This document shows positions 27,594 to 36,463 of a DNA stretch of 64,000 nt, piece after piece. Source of the DNA: Acidovorax delafieldii 2AN (lineage in GTDB: Bacteria > Pseudomonadota > Gammaproteobacteria > Burkholderiales > Burkholderiaceae_C); NCBI RefSeq assembly GCF_000175235.1, contig NZ_ACQT01000004.1, positions 1 through 64,000 on the forward strand, written 5' to 3'. Both the position numbers and the translations under genes were made by a program. The notes beneath the pieces are model-generated. The model was not told where the DNA came from and did not search any database. It worked only from the letters and a program-made list of their open reading frames with translations. The stretch's first letter is position 1, and each line of letters opens with the position of its first letter.

Positions 27594-27628
27594 GGTGTGC
27601 TCCTGTGGAAAGACTGAAAAGGTGGGGA

Positions 27629-28657
27629 TTAGGGGGCAGGGCGCTGGAGTGCGCCTGAGAAGAACATGCGGGTGTTCTGTGCCAAAGCGTCGACGTGATA
27701 ACCGCCTTCCTGTACGTAGACGGTGGGTAGGTCCAGACTCGCTACGGCTTGGCCAAGGCGGCGAAAACCTTCGCTGCTGACCGCGACTTGGGATTGCGGA
27801 TCGTCTTCGTAAATATCGAAACCCAGTGAGAAGACCAGCGCGTCGGGTTGGAAGGATCTGATGGCGAGCAGCGCACGTTCGATCTGCTCGAAGAACACAG
27901 CTTCGGACGAACCATGGGGCATGGGAAGGTTCAGGTTGAAGCCCAAGCCGGCGCCGGCGCCGGTTTCATCGGGAAATCCGGCGACACCGGGGTAGAAATT
28001 CGTCGGATCGCCATGGATCGATACATAAAGCACGTCGTCGCGCTCGTAGAAGATTTCTTGTATGCCCTGACCGTGGTGCATGTCGGCGTCCAAAATTGCC
28101 ACGCGTGCGTGCTTCTGGCGCAGGAGCTGTGCCGCAATGGCTGCGTTGTTCAGGTAGCAGAAGCCACCGGCGGCCTCAGTTCGTGCGTGATGACCGGGCG
28201 GTCGGCAGAGCGCGTAGCTTTGGCGATCCCCACTGAGCACCGCCGTGGCGGCAGCCGCCGCGCACTGCGCTGCCCAGTAGGCCGAGCGCCAGGTGAACTC
28301 ACCCACTGGACAGCTTCCGTCAGCTAGATAGGCTGCTGCCTGAGCGAGTACGCCGCGCAGAGCATTGGGTTCGCGCACAAAGATGTTGGACATGACTTCG
28401 TCGCCCCAGTCCGCCGGAATCTTCTTCCATTCGGCGTAGGCCGTTTCGAGAAAACGGAGGTAAGACGCGCTGTGTACCGCCTGAATTGGCGCTACGCCAT
28501 AGTCAGCAGGTTGATGTACCTCTAAGCCCAGTTCGCTGACTCCGCGCAGGATGGCGAGGGCACGGTCGGGGACCTCTTGGGGTTTGCGCATTTGTCCGCG
28601 CGAGAGATACGTCTGGGGATGGTGCAGCAGCTGCTCGGGGTGAAAAAACGTTTTCAT
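27629..28657 (-). CDS. histone-deacetylase family acetylpolyamine amidohydrolase
   Basis: Zinc hydrolase of 342 residues that removes acetyl groups from acetylated polyamines. Seen: MKTFFHPEQLLHHPQTYLSRG (bacterial APAH N-terminus, with QLLHHP), LCRPPGHHARTEAAGGFCYLNN (quoted in part: RPPGHHA, the catalytic His pair), ILDADMHHGQGIQEIFY (zinc Asp and His), and SLGFDIYEDDP (second zinc Asp). The start at 28657 fits family length. An in-frame ATG at 28735 would overlap the upstream gene. Placement beside gabT/gabD and a PuuC-like dehydrogenase suggests a path from N-acetylated polyamines through GABA. Related HDAC-like amidohydrolases are an alternative. Confidence 0.87.
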   Translation of the reverse strand: MKTFFHPEQLLHHPQTYLSRGQMRKPQEVPDRALAILRGVSELGLEVHQPADYGVAPIQAVHSASYLRFLETAYAEWKKIPADWGDEVMSNIFVREPNALRGVLAQAAAYLADGSCPVGEFTWRSAYWAAQCAAAAATAVLSGDRQSYALCRPPGHHARTEAAGGFCYLNNAAIAAQLLRQKHARVAILDADMHHGQGIQEIFYERDDVLYVSIHGDPTNFYPGVAGFPDETGAGAGLGFNLNLPMPHGSSEAVFFEQIERALLAIRSFQPDALVFSLGFDIYEDDPQSQVAVSSEGFRRLGQAVASLDLPTVYVQEGGYHVDALAQNTRMFFSGALQRPAP

Positions 28658-28688
28658 GCAGGATCTTGAAAGAAGGTGGTGAGGAAGT

Positions 28689-29618
28689 TCAGTAGCCGAC
28701 CGTGCGGTCAACAGCGTGTTGGAGAGGCTCACCACGCATCGCGCGGCGGATGTTCTCGATAACAGTGACGGACGATTGCGCTGGATCGCTGAGCGAGGCC
28801 ACGTGGGGCGTGAGTCGCAGATAAGGATGCGTCCAGAATGGGTGATCTACGGGGAGCGGTTCGACACTGAAAACGTCAATGAAGGCACCTGCGACCTGGC
28901 CCTGATCTAGTGCGGCTAGGAGATCGGCCTCGACCAGATGCCCGCCCCGGCCCACTTGAATCAGGCAGGTCTCTGGCTTCAACAGGGCGAAGAAATTGCG
29001 GTTGAGCAGGCCCGATGTCTCGGCCGTGAGCGGCAGCAGGTTAATGACCACGTCGCAGCTACCAAGTGATTGCGCCAGGGCGGCACTGCCAATGCGGCAT
29101 TCCACATCGGTAATCTGTTTGGCGCTGCGGCTCCAACCGGTGACCTGGAAACCCAGTTGTGCTAGGGCTTGGGCGACGGCGGCGCCCAACTCACCCAGGC
29201 CTAACACCAGCACGCGGCGCTCTGAAGTGTTTCCCGGGGGGAGAAAGCGCCATTCGCGCGCTGCCTGGTGCCGGGCGTGCAAATGCAAGTGACGGTGGAA
29301 GTAGAAGACGGCAGCTAGGCAGTACTCGACCATTCGCTGCGTCAGGGTTGGGTCGATCAGGCGCGCTACGGGGATATGGGCGTCGATATCGGTCAGGCGG
29401 AGTTGATCGATGCCCGCGCCCAGCGACAGCACGGCGCGCAGATTGGTGAAGGCACGGAAGCCCTGGGGCGGTGGCGTCCACACCAAGGCCACGTCCACAG
29501 CTTCCGGCTGGTCGCACTCAGGGCCGGTTACAAATTTCAGATCGGGAAGAGCCGCCTGCAGCGTGGCCCGCCAGGCTTGCGGGTCATCCAGATCGCTGTA
29601 AAAAAAAACCGTGGTCAT
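28689..29618 (-). CDS. GhrA-like 2-hydroxyacid dehydrogenase (glyoxylate/hydroxypyruvate reductase)
   Basis: NAD(P)-dependent D-2-hydroxyacid dehydrogenase of 309 residues. The N-terminal domain has LRAVLSLGAGIDQL. The Rossmann fingerprint VLVLGLGELGAAVAQAL is near residue 140, then SRSAKQ (suggesting NADPH), LLPLTAETSGLLN, the catalytic Arg in IQVGRGGHLVEADLL, Glu in DVFSVEPLP, and His in RLTPHVASLSDP. This set is typical of GhrA. It overlaps the following flavoprotein gene by four bases. Together the two could interconvert a 2-hydroxyacid and a 2-oxoacid. Confidence 0.9.
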   Translation of the reverse strand: MTTVFFYSDLDDPQAWRATLQAALPDLKFVTGPECDQPEAVDVALVWTPPPQGFRAFTNLRAVLSLGAGIDQLRLTDIDAHIPVARLIDPTLTQRMVEYCLAAVFYFHRHLHLHARHQAAREWRFLPPGNTSERRVLVLGLGELGAAVAQALAQLGFQVTGWSRSAKQITDVECRIGSAALAQSLGSCDVVINLLPLTAETSGLLNRNFFALLKPETCLIQVGRGGHLVEADLLAALDQGQVAGAFIDVFSVEPLPVDHPFWTHPYLRLTPHVASLSDPAQSSVTVIENIRRAMRGEPLQHAVDRTVGY

Positions 29619-31015
29619 GCCAGCACCTTGCCCCGGTTAAGGATGTTCTTGGGGTCCATCGCATGCTTGATCGTGCGCATCAGCGCCAGCTCCTGTGGCG
29701 TGCGTGAGTGGCTGAGGTAGGCTTTCTTATGTTCTCCAATGCCGTGTTCGGCTGAGATCGAGCCGCCATAGCGGCGCACAATGCCGTAGACACAAGCATC
29801 AATCCGGTCCTCTGGGAAGACACCGTGGCCTGGGCGGATGTGTACCCCCACGTGGAGATTGCTATCACCCACGTGGCCGAAATGCACGTGTTCGCAGTGC
29901 GGGAAGGTGTCGCGCAGGGCCCTCTGAAGCTCGTCTACAAAACGGCCAAGGCTACTGATGGGCAGGCTGACGTCGTAGCCGCAGTAGGGCGCCCACATCA
30001 ACGGAAATTCGGACACGGCGTCGCGCAGACGCCAGAAGGACTCGCGCTCCTTGAGCGACTGTGCGATAGCCGCGTCTCGCAGCCACCCCTGTTCTAGCGC
30101 GGCTTCCAGCATGTTCGAGAACATCGCCATGTCGCGGCCGGCCTCACCGCCTTCCATTTCGATGAGCACCTGCAGGCCATGTGCATTGACGGGCGAGCGC
30201 AGCCCGGGTATGCGTGTTGTGGCCAGCTCGTGGAAATCCGGCCACATCACTTCGAACGCCGACAGCGTGCCGCTGAGGGTGCGTTGCGCATGACGCAAAA
30301 AGCGCACCACCGTGTCGTAGTCGGGCAGGGTGCACCAGGCGGTGTTGCAACTCTGAGGCTGCGGGTGCAGGCGCAGCACCGCTCGGGTGACGATGCCTAG
30401 AGTGCCTTCCGAGCCGATGAACAGTTGCCTCAGGTCATAGCCAGCGTTGTTCTTGAGCATCTTGTTGAGCCCGCACACCACGGTGCCATCGGCCAGTACG
30501 GCTTCAAGGCCCAGCACTTGGTCGCGGAACATGCCGTAGCGGATCACGCGGTTGCCACCGGCGTTGGTGGCGATGTTGCCGCCGACCTGACATGAGCCTC
30601 GTGCTCCCAGATCCACGGCCAGCAGCAGCCCGGCGGCGCGGGCCGCGTCCTGCGCAGTCTGCAGCGGTGTTCCGGCCAGCACCGTGAGGGTGCACGCTGC
30701 GGTGTCGATTTCCTCGATGCCGTTGAGTCGCGCCAGGGACAAGGCGATGTCGTTTTCGGCTGGCACCGCGCCGGCCACCAGGCCGGTGAGTCCGCCCTGC
30801 GGCGTGACAGGCTGGCCGTGCCGATGACAGATGGTCATAACCTGGGCCACCTCGACTGGGGTACCAGGGCGTACAAGGGCCAGCGGCACATGGGTGTGGG
30901 TTTGGAACCAGTCGGTACAGCTCTGGAGTGGGATGGCATTACCGGTCAGCACATGGGCGGCACCCACCGCCTGAGTCAGTTCGTCGATCAGGGTGGTCGT
31001 GGTGTGAGGTTTCAT
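29615..31015 (-). CDS. FAD-linked D-2-hydroxyacid dehydrogenase (GlcD/D-LDH type)
   Basis: Flavoprotein of 466 residues with the VAO/PCMH FAD domain and a C-terminal FAD-linked-oxidase domain. Seen: TPQGGLTGLVAGAVPAEND (quoted short: QGGLTGLVAGAVP) for FAD binding, GSCQVGGNIATNAGGNRVIRYG in the same domain (NIATNAGGNRV), IGSEGTLGIVT, and C-terminal HFGHVGDSNLHV and SISAEHGIGEHKK, which carry the metal-site histidines. It likely oxidises a D-2-hydroxyacid (glycolate, D-lactate, D-2-hydroxyglutarate or similar). ATG 31015 overlaps the stop of the EamA gene. An upstream ATG at 31093 lies within that gene and is unlikely. Confidence 0.9.
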   Translation of the reverse strand: MKPHTTTTLIDELTQAVGAAHVLTGNAIPLQSCTDWFQTHTHVPLALVRPGTPVEVAQVMTICHRHGQPVTPQGGLTGLVAGAVPAENDIALSLARLNGIEEIDTAACTLTVLAGTPLQTAQDAARAAGLLLAVDLGARGSCQVGGNIATNAGGNRVIRYGMFRDQVLGLEAVLADGTVVCGLNKMLKNNAGYDLRQLFIGSEGTLGIVTRAVLRLHPQPQSCNTAWCTLPDYDTVVRFLRHAQRTLSGTLSAFEVMWPDFHELATTRIPGLRSPVNAHGLQVLIEMEGGEAGRDMAMFSNMLEAALEQGWLRDAAIAQSLKERESFWRLRDAVSEFPLMWAPYCGYDVSLPISSLGRFVDELQRALRDTFPHCEHVHFGHVGDSNLHVGVHIRPGHGVFPEDRIDACVYGIVRRYGGSISAEHGIGEHKKAYLSHSRTPQELALMRTIKHAMDPKNILNRGKVLA

Positions 31016-31941
31016 CGGGCCGCCTCTCGCGAAGCAAGCATCGCTCGCCACTGGGCTCGGAACATAGGTAGAGACAGCGCTAGGCCTGCGCAAGCGATCA
31101 CGGAAATGCCCAGCAGCGCAACGGCGTCGGGCCGCTGCCCAAATACGAGCACGCTGAATACCACCGCGAGTAGCAGGTGGAAATAGTTGAAGGGCGCCAG
31201 CGACGAGGCAGGTACTTTCTGGAATGCCTCGATCAGCAGATACTGGCCGATGCCACTAAGGGCTCCCACCGCGACCATCAGAGCCAGGTCGCGTGCGCCG
31301 GGTAAGGCCAAATGGTCGGCCGTTGGCAGGGACAGGACCGTCATTACGGTGCAGATCAGCGCTGTCCATGCGAACTGTTGCTCCATGCTGACCTTTCCGG
31401 CTAGGTGGCGGGTGAGGATTTGCAACATGGCGTATGCGGCAGCGGCCAACAGCATCAGCACCGTACCAACCAGTGGTAGTGCGCCGCCCGGGCGCACGAT
31501 CAGCAGCATACCGACGAAGCCGGCTACCACTGCCACGGTCTGTGCCGTGCTTACCTGCTCGTCCAGCAGCCAGGGAGAGATGGCGACGATGATCAGCGGC
31601 GACAAGAAGTAAATGGCGGTGGCTTCGGCCAGCGGCATGGTGTTCAGGGCCTGCATGAAGGTCAGTCCTACAGTGCCTAGCATGACTCCGCGCCACAGCA
31701 CTATGCGGCGGTAGGCTGCGGGCAAGCGCCAGCGGGTGCCACGCCTGTGCATCAGGCCAAAGGCCATCAGCAGCACGATGCTGTAGCGCACCAAGTTGAC
31801 CAGGGGGGCTGGATGGCGGGCCACTAGGTCCTTCGCCAACACATCTAGCGTGGCCAAGGCCACGATGGCACACAAAAAGATGCCGCATGCGTGCAACCAG
31901 AGGTTATGGGCGGGCCGTTGGCAAGCCTTGGAAGAGATCAC
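31012..31941 (-). CDS. EamA/DMT family transporter
   Basis: Membrane protein of 309 residues with ten predicted helices in two repeated halves, as in drug/metabolite transporters. The first half contains GLTFMQALNTMPLAEATAIYFLSP (typical of EamA: NTMPLAEATAIYFLSPL). The second has a similar LIEAFQKVPASSLAPFNYFHLL. It probably exports a metabolite of the surrounding pathway. It overlaps the flavoprotein gene and lies 14 bases after the aldehyde dehydrogenase gene. Confidence 0.9.
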   Translation of the reverse strand: MISSKACQRPAHNLWLHACGIFLCAIVALATLDVLAKDLVARHPAPLVNLVRYSIVLLMAFGLMHRRGTRWRLPAAYRRIVLWRGVMLGTVGLTFMQALNTMPLAEATAIYFLSPLIIVAISPWLLDEQVSTAQTVAVVAGFVGMLLIVRPGGALPLVGTVLMLLAAAAYAMLQILTRHLAGKVSMEQQFAWTALICTVMTVLSLPTADHLALPGARDLALMVAVGALSGIGQYLLIEAFQKVPASSLAPFNYFHLLLAVVFSVLVFGQRPDAVALLGISVIACAGLALSLPMFRAQWRAMLASREAAR

Positions 31942-31955
31942 GATGGCCGGACCGA

Positions 31956-33452
31956 TCAGAGTAGGTTAATCCAGGTGGTCTTGAAATCGCTGTATTTGTC
32001 CAGGGCGTGCAGCGATTTGTCGCGACCGAAGCCGGATTGCTTGACACCTCCGAAGGGCACGGTGATGTCGCCGTCAAAGTAACAATTGACCCATACCAGA
32101 CCGGCACGCAGGCGGCGTGATATGCGGTGCGCACGTCCCAACTGCGCCGTCCACAGGCCGGCGCCCAGGCCATAGGGCGAGTCATTGGCCAGTGCCACCG
32201 CTTCGTCCTCTGTGCTGAATCGCTGGGCGGCTAGGACCGGGCCGAAGATCTCTTCGTTAACGATGCGCATGGCCTGGCGCGGGCAGTCGAAGATGGTGGG
32301 CTCCACGTAGTAGCCGCCAGTGGCAGTGCGTGCCCGCTGGCCACCGGTACGCAGCTGCGCACCTTCGCTCAGGCCGGACTCAATGTAGCCAAGCACCCGG
32401 CGCATCTGTGTTTCGTCGACGATGGCGCCCATGGTGGTGGCGGGATCCAGTGGGTCGCCAGGGCGCATGCCCTGGGCATACTGGGCAACTTTGTCCATGA
32501 AGCGGTCGTAGATGCCGTTCTGCACATAGAGGCGCGAACCCGCAATGCAGACCTCGCCCTGGTTGGAGAAGATCCCTACGGCGGCTGCCTGAGCGGCCTT
32601 GTCGAGATCCGGGCAGTCGTCGAACACAATGTGGGGCGACTTGCCGCCACACTCCAGCCACACCCGCTTAAGGTTGGACTGGCTGGAATAGGCCATGAAG
32701 CGCTTGCCTGTGGCGGTGGAACCGGTGAAGGCGAGGCAGTCCACGTCCATGTGCAGGCCCAGGGCCTGGCCGGTGACCGGGCCCAGACCGGGCAGCACGT
32801 TGAACACGCCCTGGGGCACGCCGGCCTCGGCAGCCAGCTCGGCCAAGCGCAGGGCGCTCAGCGGCGACTGCTCTGCTGGCTTGAGTAGCACGCTGTTACC
32901 GGCGGCCAGGGCGGGCGCAATCTTCCATGAGGCCATCATCAGCGGGTAGTTCCAAGGTACAACGGCGGCTACCACACCAATCGGTTCGCGGGTGATGGTG
33001 GCCAAGGCCTCGGGGCCGGTGGGCGCGATTTCGTCATACTGCTTGTCGATGGCTTCGGCGTACCAGGCAAAACACTTAGCGGTTTCTGGCAGGTCGTAGG
33101 CCAAGGCGTCGCTGATGGGCTTCCCCATATCCAGCGTTTCCAGCAGGGCCAGCTCATCGCGGTGCAGTTCGATCAGGGCCGCCAGGCGAAGCAGCACGCG
33201 CTTGCGTTCCCGGGGGTGCTGCTGTGACCATACGCCCGACTCAAAGGCACGTCGCGCGGCTTGTACGGCGCGGTCCACATCGGCTGGCTGGCAGGCCGCC
33301 ACGTCGGCCAGCTTCCGGCCGTTGGCAGGGTTGATAGTGGCAAAAGTCTGACAATCTTCGGCGTCGACGAAGCGGCCGTCGATGAAGGCTTGGTGGAGCG
33401 GACGCACAGCGTTGGCTCTGGTTTGCCAGGTGTCGAAGTCGGCCGTGCTCAT
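31956..33452 (-). CDS. PuuC-like gamma-glutamyl-gamma-aminobutyraldehyde dehydrogenase
   Basis: Aldehyde dehydrogenase of 498 residues. General motifs: VVPWNYPLMMASWKIAPALA, FTGSTATGKRFM, LECGGKSPHIVFDDCPD (catalytic Glu) and NQGEVCIAGSRLYV (catalytic Cys). The C-terminus, VNCYFDGDITVPFGGVKQSG with LDKYSDFKTTWINL, and the N-terminal WQTRANAV segment closely resemble PuuC, which oxidises gamma-glutamylated or free aminobutyraldehyde in putrescine catabolism. It ends 14 bases before the EamA gene and overlaps the upstream hydrolase gene. No PuuA or PuuB is in the window, so the aldehyde source is elsewhere or different. Confidence 0.88.
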   Translation of the reverse strand: MSTADFDTWQTRANAVRPLHQAFIDGRFVDAEDCQTFATINPANGRKLADVAACQPADVDRAVQAARRAFESGVWSQQHPRERKRVLLRLAALIELHRDELALLETLDMGKPISDALAYDLPETAKCFAWYAEAIDKQYDEIAPTGPEALATITREPIGVVAAVVPWNYPLMMASWKIAPALAAGNSVLLKPAEQSPLSALRLAELAAEAGVPQGVFNVLPGLGPVTGQALGLHMDVDCLAFTGSTATGKRFMAYSSQSNLKRVWLECGGKSPHIVFDDCPDLDKAAQAAAVGIFSNQGEVCIAGSRLYVQNGIYDRFMDKVAQYAQGMRPGDPLDPATTMGAIVDETQMRRVLGYIESGLSEGAQLRTGGQRARTATGGYYVEPTIFDCPRQAMRIVNEEIFGPVLAAQRFSTEDEAVALANDSPYGLGAGLWTAQLGRAHRISRRLRAGLVWVNCYFDGDITVPFGGVKQSGFGRDKSLHALDKYSDFKTTWINLL

Positions 33453-34711
33453 GCCACTACCTCCTGGGCAAGGTGCACACCGGCGGTCTGCAGCATGGCG
33501 TTGAGTAGCACGTTGGCGCCAGCCTCCAAGTGCTCGGGCTGGGCGTCCTCGATTTCGTTGTGGCTGATGCCGTCCTTGCAGGGTACAAAGATCATGGCGG
33601 TGGGTGCCACGTCGGCGATGTAGACCGCGTCGTGGCCGGCTCCGGTCACGATGTCCATGTGGGAGTAGCCAGCGCGCTGCGCCTGCTCGCGGATGTGCTG
33701 CACCAGCGGCGTAGCAAAGGGCGTTGGTGGAAAGTGCTGCACGTCGATCAGCTCCACCTTTACGCCGAAACGCTCGCCCGCTTCGGCGCAGGCCTGGCGC
33801 CAGCGCTGATCCATGAGCGCCAGCGTGGCCGCGTCCTCGTGGCGCAGGTCTGCGGTGAATTGCACCTGCCCCGGAATCACGTTGCGCGAGCCCGGGTGCA
33901 CCTGGACCACGCCCACCGTGCCGCGGCCGTGAGGCTGGTGGTCGCGCGCGATGTGGATGACCTCCTGCATCAGGTGGGTCGCGGCGAACAGCGCGTCCTG
34001 GCGCACCGACATGGGGGTGGGGCCGGCGTGCATTTCCATGCCGGTCACGTTCACGTCGTACCAGCGCAGGCCCAGCGAGCCGGTGACCACTCCAATCACC
34101 TTGTCCTGGGCTTCCAGGATGGGGCCTTGTTCGATGTGGGCTTCGTAGTAGGCTCCCACCGGGCGCCCGCCCACTGGCAGCATGCCGGCGTAGCCAATGG
34201 CCTGCAGCTCATCGCGCACGCGTTTGCCGGACATGTCGGTGGCGTCCAGCGCGGTGGCCAGCGGGAACTTGCCGGCGAACACCCCCGAGCCCATCATCAC
34301 CGGCACAAAACGCGAGCCTTCCTCGTTGGTCCAGATAGCCAGCTCCAGCGGAGCTTCAGTCTGCAGGCCTGTGTCCTGCAGCGTGCGCATGATTTCCAGC
34401 CCGGCCATGACGCCGTAGCAGCCGTCGAACTTTCCGCCCGTGGGCTGGGTATCGATGTGGCTGCCAGTCATCACCGGTGCCAGCGCTGGGTTGCGGCCGG
34501 CACGGCGGCCGAAGATGTTGCCCACCTGGTCCACGCTGATGGACAGGCCGGCGTCTTTCATCCAACCGACCACGAGGTCGCGGCCTTGGCCGTCCAGGGC
34601 CGTAAGGGCGAGGCGGCAGTTGCCGCCCTGTTCAGTAGCGCCCACGCGGGCGAGCTCCATCAGCGACTGCCACAGGCGCTGACCGTTTATTTGTAGTGAG
34701 GTGTTTGACAT
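33449..34711 (-). CDS. M20-family amidohydrolase (N-carbamoyl-L-amino acid hydrolase/allantoate type)
   Basis: Zn-dependent hydrolase of 420 residues. Seen: VMTGSHIDTQPTGGKFDG (metal His and Asp), LAIWTNEEGSRF (Glu base and metal Glu), EAHIEQGPILE (metal His with the EQG motif), GMEMHAGPTPMSVRQDAL (dimer-domain His), and TGAGHDAVYIADVAPTAMIF near the end. These match the HyuC/allantoate amidohydrolase/beta-ureidopropionase clade and not peptidases. It would release an amino acid from a carbamoyl or similar amide. It is coupled by overlap to the PuuC-like dehydrogenase, so the released product may be an omega-amino compound. Confidence 0.9.
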   Translation of the reverse strand: MSNTSLQINGQRLWQSLMELARVGATEQGGNCRLALTALDGQGRDLVVGWMKDAGLSISVDQVGNIFGRRAGRNPALAPVMTGSHIDTQPTGGKFDGCYGVMAGLEIMRTLQDTGLQTEAPLELAIWTNEEGSRFVPVMMGSGVFAGKFPLATALDATDMSGKRVRDELQAIGYAGMLPVGGRPVGAYYEAHIEQGPILEAQDKVIGVVTGSLGLRWYDVNVTGMEMHAGPTPMSVRQDALFAATHLMQEVIHIARDHQPHGRGTVGVVQVHPGSRNVIPGQVQFTADLRHEDAATLALMDQRWRQACAEAGERFGVKVELIDVQHFPPTPFATPLVQHIREQAQRAGYSHMDIVTGAGHDAVYIADVAPTAMIFVPCKDGISHNEIEDAQPEHLEAGANVLLNAMLQTAGVHLAQEVVA

Positions 34712-34725
34712 GATGTGCGGAGTAT

Positions 34726-36450
34726 TCAGACGGCGGCCGCGCGCTCGCGCTGGAGTTGCTGCGCGCTGGCGCGGATGGCGGAGAGCGTTTCGCCGGGCGC
34801 GATGCCGTCGGCGTCGTAGCGGATCTCGATGAGGGCCGGTAGCCGTTCGCGCTCGGCAAAAGCCAGGGCGCGGGCGAAGGCGGCCTCGAACTGGGTGTTG
34901 TCGCTGACGACCTCGCCGTGGCCCCGGTAGGCGCCCACCAGATGGGCGAAGTCCGGGTTGTCAAATGTCAGCGCGATGGTGCGGTCTGGGAACTCTCGTT
35001 CCTGGTGGGCACGTATGGTGCCCCACATGCCGTTGTTGAACACCAGCACGACGATGCCCAGCCGGTACTGCATGGCTACGCCCAATTCCTGCAGGTTCAT
35101 CTGGAAGCAGCCGTCGCCCGCGTAGCAGACCACGGGGCGTTGCGGATCCTCGAGCTTGGCCGCAATGGCAGCCGGCAGGCCGTAGCCCATGCTGCCCACG
35201 GTGGGTGCGAGCGAGCTGCCGATGCCATTGAACTGGCGGTAGCGGTGCGGGTAGAGTGCGTAGTTGCCAGCGCCCACGGTGATGCATGCCTCGGCCGGCA
35301 GCACGGTGTTCACGTGGCAGGCGGCCTGATCCAGGCTCATGGCGCTGGGCGAGGGCAGGGGCGCCAGCGTCGCGCGATAGGCGGCGTTGGCGGCACGGGT
35401 GTGGGCACCCCAGGTCGGGATGCGGCTGGGGCTAAGGGTGGCCAAGCCTTCCGCCATGCCGACGTTGCTGGCGCAGATGGCCTGGGTGGGCTGGAATACG
35501 CGTCCGAGTTCGTTGGGGTCGGCGTACACGTGGACGAGTTGCTGGCGCGGGCGTGGGCTCTCGACCACGCTGTAGCCCTCTGTGGTGGCTTCGCCCAAGC
35601 GCGCGCCCAGTGTCAGCAACAGGTCGACGCTGCGCATGCGCTGGCGCAGGCCCTCGTGCATCCCCCAGCCCACATGGCCGGCAAAGTTGGGATGCCTTTG
35701 GTCGAAACATTCCAGGCGTCGCCACGACACGCCCACGGGCAGGTCGAATCGTTCGGCGAAGCCTCGCACCTGGGCCAGGGCTTCGGAGGTCCAGCCGCTT
35801 CCGCCCACCAGTAGGAAGGGGCTGTGAGCTGCTTCAAGGCGTTCGCGCAGTGCGTCGAGATCGGCCGTGCCCGGACGTGTCAGCACGCGGGTATAGGACG
35901 GAAGGTCAGCCACCTGGGCCGTTCCCCACAGGGTGTCTTCGGGCAGGGCCAGTACCACTGGGCCGGGGCGCCCGCTGGTGGCCACGCTAAAGGCGCGGGC
36001 GATGAACTCCGGAATGCGGTCGGTGCGGTCGATCTGCGCCACCCACTTGGCCATTTGGCCGAACATGCGGCGGTAGTCGATTTCCTGAAAAGCCTCGCGT
36101 TCGTAGAAGCCGTTACCCACTTGGCCTACGAATAGGATCATTGGCGTGGAGTCTTGGAAGGCGGTGTGAACGCCGATGCTTGCATTAGTGGCGCCAGGGC
36201 CGCGCGTGACGAAGCAAATCCCGGGGGCGCCGGTGAGCTTCCCGTGGGCCTCGGCCATGTAAGCGGCGCCGCTTTCCTGGCGGCAGACCACCGCCTGGAT
36301 CGCGTCCTGGTGCTCGTTGAGCGCATCGATGCAGGGAAGGTAGCTTTCACCAGGCACCAGGAAGATGCGGCGTGCGCCGTGGTTGCGCAGCTGCTGGATG
36401 AGGATCTGGCCGCCGTTGCGGGCTGCCGTGATGGGGTGGGTTTGGGTCAT
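34726..36450 (-). CDS. thiamine diphosphate-dependent enzyme (acetolactate synthase-like)
   Basis: ThDP enzyme of 574 residues with the three-domain acetolactate-synthase architecture. The N-terminal domain has FLVPGESYLPCIDAL, the catalytic Glu in VVCRQESGAAYMAEAHG and FVTRGPGATNAS. The C-terminal domain has GSMGYGLPAAIAAK and the ThDP motif YAGDGCFQMNLQELGVA followed by VVLVFNNGMWGTI. Function within the family (decarboxylase, lyase or ligase) is not fixed. The neighbours point to a 2-oxoacid or aldehyde derived from the imported compound. I choose ATG 36450; ATG 36477 would overlap the ABC ATPase gene by 14 bases. Confidence 0.87.
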   Translation of the reverse strand: MTQTHPITAARNGGQILIQQLRNHGARRIFLVPGESYLPCIDALNEHQDAIQAVVCRQESGAAYMAEAHGKLTGAPGICFVTRGPGATNASIGVHTAFQDSTPMILFVGQVGNGFYEREAFQEIDYRRMFGQMAKWVAQIDRTDRIPEFIARAFSVATSGRPGPVVLALPEDTLWGTAQVADLPSYTRVLTRPGTADLDALRERLEAAHSPFLLVGGSGWTSEALAQVRGFAERFDLPVGVSWRRLECFDQRHPNFAGHVGWGMHEGLRQRMRSVDLLLTLGARLGEATTEGYSVVESPRPRQQLVHVYADPNELGRVFQPTQAICASNVGMAEGLATLSPSRIPTWGAHTRAANAAYRATLAPLPSPSAMSLDQAACHVNTVLPAEACITVGAGNYALYPHRYRQFNGIGSSLAPTVGSMGYGLPAAIAAKLEDPQRPVVCYAGDGCFQMNLQELGVAMQYRLGIVVLVFNNGMWGTIRAHQEREFPDRTIALTFDNPDFAHLVGAYRGHGEVVSDNTQFEAAFARALAFAERERLPALIEIRYDADGIAPGETLSAIRASAQQLQRERAAAV

Positions 36451-36463
36451 GTTGGTGAGGTGA

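Noticed and set aside
26481-27617. 378-codon plus-strand frame opposite gabT
   Set aside because: It is antisense to a clear aminotransferase and has no ribosome site or recognisable motif.
33530-34696. 388-codon plus-strand frame opposite the M20 amidohydrolase
   Set aside because: It is a high-GC shadow frame rich in His, Val and Gly; the opposite strand has all M20 metal ligands.
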